Assembly (NCBI GenBank): GCA_030704615.1
Contig: CM060732.1
Location: 80,063,171-80,127,170, forward strand
DNA: 64,000 bases
Direction: 5' to 3'
Origin: Takakia lepidozioides
Taxonomy: Eukaryota; Streptophyta; Takakiopsida; Takakiales; Takakiaceae
In this document: one piece after another, positions 34,261 to 44,026 of the stretch
Layout: each line of letters opens with the position of its first letter
Position numbering within the stretch: the first letter of the stretch is position 1
Program-made: the position numbers and the translations under genes
The notes under the pieces: model-generated
Database searches by the model: none
Seen by the model: only the letters and a program-made list of their open reading frames with translations
What the model was told of the DNA's origin: nothing

Positions 34261-34470
34261 TATACACTTATGTGGCTTTGAGCCCATGATCACTTGTAAG
34301 CTAAGTATACCACATTAGCATAATTGCATTCTTCGACTAAACGTCATAAACATTAGTGTGCATTATTGATAACTGATTGTATAATTTTAGCAAAGAACAC
34401 ATCAGCAGTCAGTTTGCGTTGACACGGCATAACAAAGAGCTAACTAATAATAGTCACTCCAGCAAACAAT

Positions 34471-34489
34471 ACTCTCTCTCTCTCTCTCT
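34471..34489. repeat. (CT)n microsatellite
   Basis: An uninterrupted run of about nine CT dinucleotides. Confidence 0.9.
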
Positions 34490-34649
34490 CGGTGTAAAGC
34501 TTAATGTCAGGTGTCTGTGACATGTGTCTTTCTCTCTACCTTTCTAAACGAAATCTGACAATCTAACAGAACTCTCTTTTCCTTTTTGAAGTAAAGGAAC
34601 CCAAGTATGAAATCCTCTGTTAGTAGACAGAAATAGTTTCGAGACTTAC

Positions 34650-34775
34650 GTTTGGAGTTTGGAAGTTCCAAGGCCGCATCGGCAGATGAATGTACGAGTA
34701 GTGGGTGAAGAATCTGGATGGGCGAGGATAGAACTCATCCACGCAATCACCGTGAGGACCGCGACGCGTTGTCAT
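34650..34775 (-). CDS. Possible first exon of a small minus-strand gene
   Basis: ATG at 34775 opens 42 codons (starts MTTRRGPHGD, includes DEFYPRPSRFF) and ends exactly at a strong donor, GTAAGT. A candidate second exon at about 33165-33030 follows TTTCACAG, continues in phase 0 for 42 codons and ends at TAG. No family is recognised. The putative intron contains the hAT relic. The ATG is about 960 bases from the divergent start of the CCR4-like gene, so the two could share a promoter. Support is only splice grammar. Confidence 0.3.
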
Positions 34776-35738
34776 TACGGCCTCCCTGAATCTGTGGAGT
34801 CAGAGCGTCTGAGCAGGGAACTTGGCCGTGATTTATAGGCCGGGGCTCGCATGGCTGCATGCAAACATTATGGGATAATTAGTTTGCTCAAAATTGTAGG
34901 GTTTAGAAGGACAATGGTCCTCGAATCAATAAGTATTGGACGATAAAGGGGCAGTAGGTGGTTTTAATGGTTCGCATACATTGTCAACCTGCCATGATGC
35001 TGCCTGCCACCGGTTCCGTTTGTTGACGGAAACCAAAGCTGCATTTTCTGTCACTCACTTACGTTCGTTGGTCTGCCAACGTGTTGTAGTTCTGACGTTC
35101 TGACGTTGTGTGGTCATCGGTCGTCGAGTTGTTTCGTTGGACGTTCCGTTTGTGCAGAGATGGTGGGGGATTTCTTAGGGCCCGTTTCTATGCAGCAATC
35201 TCTGCTTGGTGCCTGCCTTGGTGTTGTCTCTCTACCCGTCTCTCGTGGGGCTCTGTTTCTTGTAAGGCTCACATAAATCTTTTTTGTAAATCATTTTTCT
35301 TGACTGGTGTAGGAGATAGTAGGATGTTTCGTGTCTGTGTGGAAAGGAACCGGTTTGCAATCTGCGAGAGAACAGGGGACGGTCATGAAGATGTCTACTT
35401 AGTAGATTTTGGTGATCGGATTTGCAGCCAGTTAACTGACCACCTCCCGCTTTCTCTCTCCACAAATTTCAAGGCTCGGTAGATGGACCAGACTTTCACG
35501 CCTGGAAGCTCATTAAAGTTAAATTAATACACATTTTCTTCCCTTCCTGTCTTAATTCTTGCAATCCTGAGGCCGGGTGCCCAGATTTGTAGAACAGCCT
35601 GTGATATAATTGTATCTTTGAAGAAGAATTTTGATTTTTGCAATGAAAATACTCGCAAGCATGGTGAAAGAGTGTGTGGGATACGCCAAAGGATAAAGAA
35701 GCGCGCTGGGCTTGCGGTTGCAGAGGGCGTATGGTACG

Positions 35739-38700
35739 ATGAGTGCGACAGTCCCCAAATGGAGCCCTACCTTTGTTCCCATCAATCCCACTCATGATGC
35801 TGCCGTCTCTACGCCCAGTTGTGAGTTCCATCATGAGTGAAGCATTCTTTCTTTTTCTCTGTCTTTCGTGCCACTTCTCTACCCTTTATGCTCTGTTCAG
35901 AAAGATAGCAGAGTTTTTAGGCACAACCCTTCGCCAAAGCTGGCTACTGCGTACATCCTGTCCCTGTGTATACCTGCGCACCATTGGCTCGGGAAAAATG
36001 ATCATGTGAAGCTTATGATTGCAGAGTAAGACAAGCGCCCTTTTCCAGGGAATGATCCATGATTCTCTCTCTTCTTCTCTTCTCCAAAGTCCAAGCATGG
36101 TTTAGAATATACCTTTGTTGCTTTTCCCCTCCAGCAATGAACCGACCTCTGAATTGAGGGTTTAGGGTTTAAGCCCTAATGAAGTTTATTCTCTGTGTTT
36201 TCTCTTCTCCGAAATCCAAGCATGGTTTATTATGGCGCCTCAGAAGACATGCTTTTGCTTCCTCAAATTTGAACTGAGCAGAAGGCAACCCTGATCTCTT
36301 AACGGTGACATGGGTGGGGATTGTGTGCCTGGGGCCCAGCTCCAGCACTAATACGAGTAGTGTCATACAACATTCTTGCCCAGTGTTATGTGAAGAGTGC
36401 AGCATTTCCTCATTCTCCATCGTCCTGCCTGAGGTAATAAGAGCAGTATATCAACACCTTGTCATCACGACACATGTTGTAGCATTTGTGCTGTGTAGTG
36501 TGCAGGATTCAACGCCTCCCAATCGGGTGAAATGGGTGGCACCTATCTGGGAGGGAAAATTCATGATAGTACTAGGAGCAGAGTCATAGCTTCCTGGATA
36601 ACAAGTGGGACATGGTGAATTAGTTTGTGCCCATATATTGCCAGATAAACTTGAACATGGAAGCTTATGAATCTGTGCTTTTGTGTCCAATGACAATTCC
36701 CAAGACCTTAGGCAGCATAGCTGGCTGGTGGCAGATTAAAGGCAAGGTCGCAGGCTGTCTTGGCTCGATTGCTCTCCTTCAATGCTGATTTCCTATGTCT
36801 CCAGGTTTTCTCTCTCTTTCCCTCCCTCTCATTTCAGATAGGCTCACACACCATGCAATCCTTGCTAAGAGTCGTCCTTTGATTTCTGCCCTTGGACCTC
36901 TTGCAGATGTAACTATCTTTCTTTCTTTCTTTCTTTCTCTCTATAATCAAACTGACTCTTTGGATGTCAGGCTACAGTAAAGTACTTCAGTCCCTGCAGT
37001 TCTTCTATGCGAGGAGTACTTGATGACATTCACTTCACTGAAAGAGAGTGGTTTATCATGCAGGAACTGGATTTGTTTGAGAGCTTCTACAAGGACCTAC
37101 TGGACAAGAAAGGCTACAGTAGTGTCTATGCTCAACGAAGTGGTGGAAAGCATGATGGCTGTGGCATTTTCTTCAGGCGAGCACGGTATGTGTTCTTCAT
37201 CGTCGTTCCTCATCTTTCTAGCAGGCTACATGTCATCTATTGAGACCTTAAGCTAAAGCCTGCCATGATATTTTTTGGTTAGTGCAGGTTCAAATTGGTG
37301 GCAGAGAAAGTCATCGATTACAACGATCTTGTGCCTTGTTCAGCTGAATCAGACCCGGCTGAAGCATTGTCCAAGAGCGAGGTTCCAGCTGGCTCAAGTC
37401 CAACTGCTGATGTACAGAGAGGCTTAAATCCTAGGAAAGCGCGGAGCAATCGCTCTTTGTCTCCAGTAAGGGGTAATGGTTCTTTGAAGGGGAAACTCCA
37501 TTTCAACCGGTTCCTGTGACTGGGTTGCATATTTACATGTCCCCCTTTCAATAATTTGTTCTACCCCCTTTCCTCCAATCTTCATCCTCCCTCCCTTCAC
37601 TTGAGCTGTGGCCTGGTAATGCTCTGTTCGAGAATGTTGTCTGCAGTTTCAAGGGAAAATGTTCTCCTATCATTCATGGGAGTTACTTTTAGGTGCACAG
37701 GCTCTGAGGCGAGAGGGGATCCCAACGACCCTTGTGTGCGGCTAAAGCGAGACTGTGTTGGCATCATGGCTGCCTTCTGCATTTTGGATGCACCCAAAAA
37801 CATTGTCCTCCTGGGCAACACCCATCTATACTGGTGTGTTATCCTTGTTAATGAAGTCCAGTCTATCAAATATGGAGCTGATATCATTCTTGACACGAGG
37901 AGGTTGTTAAGAATGCAAAGGAATGTTAAATTACAAAATGCAATCAATTAGTACCTACCATATGTAAACAAGTGGGGGTTATGTTTTGTTTCTGTATGGA
38001 CATACAGGGATCCAGCATGGGCAGATGTGAAGCTGGCTCAAGCACGGTATCTCCTCTCATGTCTGCTTGAATTCCATCAAAGGCTTTCCAGCAAGTTTGA
38101 TAATTCTGCCCCTATGGTGATTGTCACTGGTGACTACAATTCTGTACCGGGAGATCAGGTAATGTGCCATCACTTAGCCTTGAGGGTAGTAACTTGATCT
38201 GGACGGAATTATTGGTTCAGCTTCACTCTAGCATGTAGATACATGTGCAAGACTTAGGCACAAGATGTGGAAGTTACATCCAATCAGCAGGCACCAACTT
38301 CAACTAAAAATTCTAGTACTATGGTTGTCTGATCTCTACACTGGAGTTCATTCACCCTTTGTTGTGCTGACCGCCAGTTGTTCTGGAGCAGGTCTACAGG
38401 TATCTCACATCTGGCCTCGAAGAAAATTGCCCGTCACAGCAATATAATGGATCAGAAGAGCATGAGAATGAGCAATCCTTTGAAGACACGTTTTCAAATT
38501 TAGGTGACACCAGAGTCTCCTCTCAAGACAATAGCATCGCAGATCCTCCCAGTACAAATGGTAGGGAAGACTGGGCAGAAAGGGCCTCACTTCCATTGGT
38601 TAGTCTTTATGCACAAGTACAAGGAGAACCTCCTTTTACTAATGTGACGCCTGGGTTTACTGGCACACTAGACTACATTTTCTTCCAACCCTCTGCTTGT

Positions 38701-38823
38701 TTGCAACCCCACAGCTTGCTGGTACTGCCCACTCCTGGTTCCCCTGACATTGAAGGTGGTCTGCCCAATCACAACCATCCAAGTGACCACTTACCTATCG
38801 GAGCTGATTTCGCACTCTACTGA
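35739..38823 (+). CDS. CCR4-like endonuclease/exonuclease/phosphatase-fold nuclease, 8 exons
   Basis: Phase-consistent exons: 35739-35820, 36340-36433, 36842-36908, 37049-37185, 37288-37472, 37701-37833, 38008-38158 and 38392-38823. The product is 426 aa. Exon 2 carries RVVSYNILAQCYVKS, the opening strand of the fold. Exons 4-8 carry MQELDLFESF (metal-binding Glu), GKHDGCGIFFRR, CVRLKRDCVGIMA, GNTHLYW/DPAW, VTGDYNSVPGD (catalytic Asp/Asn), FTGTLDYIFF and HPSDHLPIGADF (catalytic Asp-His). The pattern is closest to plant CCR4 homolog 4; it lacks an LRR domain and so is not a canonical CCR4. Relatives are poly(A)-specific 3'-5' exonucleases. Residues ~130-190 hold a Ser/Pro-rich insert. Exon 1 is chosen because its ATG, its GTGAGT donor and its phase fit exon 2; it is the least certain part. 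Confidence 0.88.
36917..36937. repeat. (CTTT)n microsatellite in a CCR4-like gene intron
   Basis: About five TTTC units lie in the intron between exons 3 and 4, just after the donor at 36909. Confidence 0.8.
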
Positions 38824-38977
38824 TCCAACTTCTGCGTCGTCACGGCATTGTCGAATAGACTCTGTAATTCTCTAAGGAGTCTTGGGCTCAAATTGTTGTC
38901 CAAGATGGATTGAGTGACTGTCTTGCAATCGGTCATCATGTTGAAATACTGACCTTCAGGTCCAAATCGTTATGTCA

Positions 38978-41900
38978 CCACTGAGGATAAACCTTTCATT
39001 CATTCATTCATTCATTTGCATTCGAAGAAAGCTGCAGCTTGGAGTTGCTGGGGCTGAGGGTGAGGCTTCAGTATAAGTAGAGTAAAGAAAAATTGGAAGG
39101 GAAGGCTAAAGCTTCAACTCCCTCTAAGGATGCCACTCTCTCACACCAAAACTTCGTAACAAATGGGCGCTGTTTGCATGACCTCCACACAGTCCTCATA
39201 CAGACATGAGGTCTGTTTGTTACAACACAAGGTAGAGATACGGAAGTTTGGTTGATCCTTTCGATGTGGTACTCTTTCTCTTTCTCTGATGCGTACATGA
39301 ACGCTGCCAATTCTGAGCGCTACAGCGATCATGCATTTGAGAGGTGGACAGGGACGTCACTGTTAGAAGTACCGTCGGATCTCTGCAAGATCAGGTTGGA
39401 TTTCCAAGTACATCGGGAAGGATCCAGTAAGAGGGAGGGATTCTGCACAACACACTGAGATTTGGAGCTCCTTCGTCTACAGTCAGTAAGTTCCTGTCTG
39501 GGTTCGGAAATGCTCTTGCACGTTCATAAGCTTTTAGGTCTTTTCGGTGATGGCATGCACAGCGATGGCAACAACGACGGCAACAACGACACCAATGGAA
39601 AAGGAGCTCTGGTATGGGAACAGGAAGACGAGCGACGTGGTTCTCTTCTTGGTTCGACCGAAAGGGTCTACCGAAGAGGGAGATCGTGTCCGTCCGCCCC
39701 CTGTCAAAAAGCAAAAGAGACTACTGAGAAGCGAGGTTGTTGAAGACCGATCGTAATGGACATGGAAGAGGTGTTGCTACAGGACATGTATATGGTCGTA
39801 ACGCAGTTCCATATGGTCGTGACGCAACTGTTCCAGCTGAAGTGGAACAAGTTGAAGAGCATCGAGATGTAGATTCTTCGGTTGCTAGTGACGGAAGAAA
39901 CACAGTTGGAGGAGTTGGGGATGCAGGTGACGAAGCTGATAATGTTGGTCTTGGGACGGAAAGGCGAGTCATGACATTGCATTTACACTCGAAAGTGTTA
40001 TGCCGCCACAGCAAGTACTTTGACTCATGCTTGAGCGAAAGATGGAGGAGCGACTGCAATCAGCCGGTTAAACTTACTCTGAACACACAGATCACAGCAT
40101 ACACAGACTGCATCAAATCCTTTTACTCACCATTCTCCTCCGCTCTTTTTCAAATCCGTGATACATACCCTTGAAATTTTTCGAGTAGCTTCGGAGATCA
40201 TGTATCAAGACTGTGTGGATGCCTGCATGCGCTACCTGACACTTGTCCCATGGACATCACAGGAGGAGGAGAGGATTCGCACATATTTTTCAGCTCCCCA
40301 TTTTCAGGTTTTTATATCTGAAAAACTCGCTTCGCGCATTGCAACGTTGAGACCCAACACAGACACGTCTAAGATGCTGATGGCGAAGCTATTGACAGAT
40401 TGTCTCCATAAGGGCGTAGATCAAACGTCTGTAACGAAGGATTATTGCGGCAATGTCGGGAGCCGGGAAATATTCAAGAAAGTTCTAATGGAAAATGTTC
40501 ATGGTCCTTCATCGTCACTAGGTCTGGCCAAGCATAGCATGGCAATTGTAAACTGCGAGTGTAAGAAGTTCATTCAATCTGTGAAGGATGGCTTCCGGGA
40601 GGGCCATGAGGATGGTCGTGATTGGTTAGGCGATTTTGATGGACTTCAGTGGATTGTTTGTCTTCTGTTGGATCTTTCTGTGGCCGAAGAGGTCGTGGAG
40701 CTGATTGCCCTGGAGGAAACCTGGGCAAGCATCGTAAAACAAGCATATTACGACGAATACTGGGACAGACACTCTCAGGAAGTGGACACAGTCATTATCT
40801 ACTGGGCTGTTAGTTTGTCCACTGTGCTGCAGAAGATCTTTGAACATATTCGGGATGGAAAATTGCTTCTCGAAACGTCAGTGAAGGCAGCAATGATCAA
40901 CAACTGGTCGATCATGGTGCTCGTGTCTTCTTCTGAGGACTGCTCTGAGAGTAGACCTAAACTTGAGAAGACAAATGCGATGTTGAATGACTTGGTAAGT
41001 ACTTTCCCTCCAGATGAACAAACCCGTTTTTTTGAGAATTGGTTGACAGCGGTCGATGACCTTCACACCACCCATGGCGAGTTGAGCATCATGGAGAAGT
41101 GCATGAATAATTACAGGCCATGGCCTGATCTAACAGCTGCACAAAATGCTTGGCTAAGCCAAGTGCGACAGTCTCTCTCTGATGTCTAGTCTTAAGAAGG
41201 AGGAACCTGCCTCAGCTGAGACTCAGACGAGATGGCAACAAGGTTAGGCACAGAACCCCTGATAGCACCAAAAGATTGGATCAAAGTGTTTCTTCCGGAT
41301 GCAAAAGAAATAGAAAAGGGACCAGATTCAAGCATGCTGTTGATTTAGACTTGGGGCCTTGGAGAGAATGACAGAAAAAAGGGAGACGAAAGAAGTGCAC
41401 ACCAGATCCAGTCCTGGATATCCAGTACCCCAACTTTGTATGCTAATTTTGGAGGGCATTTTCATTTTCCCATGGGACCAGAGGAGGAGGTGGCTTTTGC
41501 TCATCATACTCTTCTATCCCGCCCCACAATATCTGTAATACAATCATTTTTGGGTTGCCTTACAACATACACCCTCATTATCCCTATTGCAAAGTGTAAC
41601 CCAAACTTGTTAAGTATGAGCATTTGCTGCACCATGATCTACTAAATGCAAGGGTTGTGCAAGAACATACATTTTGACAATCTCCCTTTTCTTGTCTTTG
41701 CCACTGAGACGTATGTGCAAGCTATGTTGTCCAATTCACAGGGATTCAAGCATGCCTTCCTGTTTTGGAATTCCCGTGTTAGTTTTTAGTGTCCCTCTTT
41801 GCTCAACGTTCCAGCTTTGGTTTTTCCCTGTGGCTCAATACCTCGCATGTCACCCCCAAGAAGTTCTGAGTGGATACCTGTAGGGCGTCATATCAGAATG

Positions 41901-42135
41901 TTCAGAAACAGCACGACTCATCCAGTCTTCACAAACTTTTAGAGCTAACAGTTTCATGAAGTTGCAGTTGATCCCACTATGCATTGTTAAGTAGGTTCCT
42001 GCTTTGCATTTTTTTCTATTCTGTTCAAGCTTTGGTCATCCTTTGAAGTTCCTGGTCCTTGTCTTTGTATGGTTCATCTTAGTCCTCATTTTATCCCTCA
42101 GAAAGTACTCTCATTTGATTGCTAGAGCTTTTCTA
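38978..42135. repeat. Segmental duplication, copy A (BTB gene and flanks)
   Basis: This aligns by eye along its whole length with 46717-49757. Both begin at a GAGGATAA...CATTCATTCATT stretch, continue through 5' flank, the BTB gene and 3' flank, and end at GATTGCTAGAGCTTTTCT. The flanks carry several indels. Both copies are in the same orientation, about 4.6 kb apart. Confidence 0.9.
39550..41189 (+). pseudogene. BTB/POZ protein, copy A (two frameshifts in the N-terminal half)
   Basis: ATG at 39550 opens TSDVVLFLVRPKG, the first strand of the BTB fold. Compared with copy B, a 2-base loss near 39747 ends this frame, and a second frame (39737-40174) carries the rest of the BTB domain (LHLHSKVLCRHSKYFDSCLS). 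An extra T in the T-run near 40148 shifts it again. The third frame (40158-41189) holds the long helical C-terminal half and a full tail ending LSQVRQSLSDV. The family is the plant BTB/POZ group related to Arabidopsis At3g05675, likely CUL3-linked adaptors (family knowledge). The gene is intronless. As read it cannot make a full-length protein, though the last frame might start internally. Confidence 0.8.
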
Positions 42136-42139
42136 CCCC

Positions 42140-42400
42140 CCCACCGGAGGAAAGACGATTGCAACTGTTCCAAAAAAATTCACACCAGGAAACTTGACTT
42201 CCACAGCCCCCATGGGCAGCCCAAGGGCCATAGGAGACATAAGAATGACACCGAACAACAAGATGATCTCGAAGAATGATTCAAATCCCCAATGTTGCAC
42301 AGCAGATAATTAAAACTACTTTACAAGAGAAATAAAATGAAATGGCACTCCAGAGCTGAGGGCCCTCGACAAGCAGCCCAAAACACAAGCAGCCCAAAAA
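42140..42400 (+). repeat. Copied helicase-intron sequence
   Basis: This matches 54060-54300 in the same orientation (shared blocks include GGAAACT.GACTTCC, CATGGGCAGCCCA, GGCCATAGGAGACA and TTGCACAGCAGA). It starts right at the end of BTB copy A and is cut off by the copia fragment. Confidence 0.75.
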
Positions 42401-42439
42401 AAGGAGACTAAAAGATACTACAGTTCAACTCACCATTAA

Positions 42440-42637
42440 AAAGTGAATGGTCACTATAGTAGAAAGTGGAAGTAACTAAATAGATCGTAGAGATCTAAAC
42501 ACTAGGACCTTAATGTCTAATCTTGGGGGTGAAGCCAGTAGTCGACATCAAGAACATCACATCAAGAACATCAAGAGTACGATAGTGGTTTCTATGATTG
42601 GATTGGAGAGCTTAAACTTTAGCTATCAATTCTAACA
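42440..42637 (+). mobile_element. Probable Ty1/copia LTR (3' part)
   Basis: This lies directly upstream of a primer-binding-site-like sequence and ends ...TCTAACA. The left edge is a guess; a TGAATGG at about 42440 could be the start. No second LTR was found. Confidence 0.4.
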
Positions 42638-42650
42638 TGGTCTTAGGGCC
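42638..42650 (+). other. Copia primer-binding site (degenerate)
   Basis: TGGTCTTAGGGCC differs from the tRNA-iMet site TGGTATCAGAGCC at three positions and lies 48 bases before the gag ATG. Confidence 0.55.
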
Positions 42651-42697
42651 ATTCTTCTCTAGGTGAGAGTTTGTGGTTGAGTTGAGAGAATTTAATC

Positions 42698-42955
42698 ATG
42701 GCTGAAGTATCATCTTCTGGCAATCCTGCTCAAATGTCTGTTACCACTACATTAGACGTGAGAATAGAAAATCAGTTCAATGGAACTAACAATCAAACCT
42801 ATAATTTTGGAATAGAGATGGTCCTTCTAGACAAAGATCTATGGGGAGTAGTTGATGGATTAATCTCATGACCAGACACTTTTGTTGGCCAAACTATATG
42901 GGATAGAATGCAAGAACTAGTATCATTATTGAGAGACAAGAACTATAAATGAGAC
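42698..42955 (+). pseudogene. Ty1/copia gag N-terminus, truncated
   Basis: ATG at 42698 opens a frame with FNGTNNQTYNF and MVLLDKDLWGVVDG, the typical start of plant copia gag (LNGTNYxxW, LxxxxLWxxVxG). A TGA at 42869 interrupts it, and recognisable sequence ends near 42955, where helicase-derived sequence resumes. Zinc knuckle, protease, integrase and RT are missing. Confidence 0.75.
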
Positions 42956-42999
42956 AAAGTATATCACATCGCGGGTGTATGCGACATGAAAGTGTGCCA

Positions 43000-43866
43000 T
43001 TAATGATGTGGGTGCTTGATGGCGGAGATGAATTTGTAATGACCAGGTCATAATCCATGACCCTGAAGTATTTCTAGCCCAATTTGACGGAAGAGGCTGA
43101 GGAGTATGTCAAGACATGCACCACATGTCAGGCAGCCTAAATAATACAATTCCCTTCTCTTTCTCTCAAGGCCCTCGGCTCCCTGTGGACATTTTAAAAT
43201 TTCCTCGTCTCTTGACATTTCTATGGATATTATATGTTTTGTAATAAGTGTGAGTATCATTTCATTTCTATCGAGAGACATTCATGGTCCGCTGTGATGA
43301 TAGAATCATGTGGCCTAACTACATGTCTATGGCTCTATCTCTATCAAGGGACAACAAAAGGGAAATAAAAAGTAAACAACTATTGTCTGTTATAAGATAG
43401 CCAATCTCTCACAAAGGTCTTTCATAGCAGCATATCCATATGAGACATTAACTCTTGGACAATCTCCTGAGCAATACATGGTTTATGGGCTGAAGCTTCA
43501 ATATTTCTTGTTTCATTCTTTCTCGTATAAGCTCTTTGAACTCTCTACGGACATTGTAATCATTTCATTTCGTTTCTTCATTCCAATCAACTTTTTGGGT
43601 TTCTCTGTATGCTTTGGACGTTTGTGACTTAGACACTTTTGAAACGGGGATAAATTGATTTTCACTACTGATGGTAATGGCCCATACGTCATTTGTTCAT
43701 CTCCCATAATAGAGGGTGCATAGCCAATCTACGACGCGTCAGTACATTCTCATAGTGGAAAGATCTACTCACACATTATTCATGGTTTGTTATAATTTTG
43801 TTTTCCCAACAAACAAAGGGCTTGGAATGGGCAACCGTCATGCGTATTTGGGCCAACGACTCCGTT
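43000..43866. pseudogene. Rearranged copy of part of the helicase gene
   Basis: Bases 43000-43066 match 54512-54580 in the same orientation. Bases ~43125-43866 match 54597-55395 in the opposite orientation, so one piece has been inverted. The plus strand near 43805-43860 still reads a KGLEWATV stretch corresponding to helicase motif V (AKGLEWAAVILVRAN in the parent exon 54638-54323). Flanking intron sequence is included, so this is a DNA-level copy, not a retrocopy. It is not functional. Confidence 0.75.
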
Positions 43867-44026
43867 TCTTTATTTTGGATCCGCCGAGTATTGCCTCCAC
43901 TTTGTACTCGGGTTCATTCTCGCGATTCAGAAGCACTGGTGGTGGACGCAAGACCCTTTGCCGAGTTGGACTCGCTTCATCTTTTAAATAAGGCTTCAAA
44001 AATGAGACATGAAACATTGGTTGCAC
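43867..44026 (-). pseudogene. Ty3/gypsy chromovirus integrase tail and chromodomain fragment
   Basis: The minus strand reads FHVSFLKPYL, then PPPVLLNRENEPEYKVEAIL, the linker from the GPY/F integrase end to the first strand of a chromodomain (EYEVExIL). It breaks off at the junction with the helicase copy at about 43866. It belongs to a different gypsy lineage from the methyltransferase element, which shows no chromodomain. Confidence 0.7.

Noticed and set aside
35108-35482. Plus-strand 124-codon ORF upstream of the CCR4-like gene
   Set aside because: Its reading does not connect in phase to the SYNILAQ exon, and no family motif is visible. The exon at 35739 fits better as gene start.
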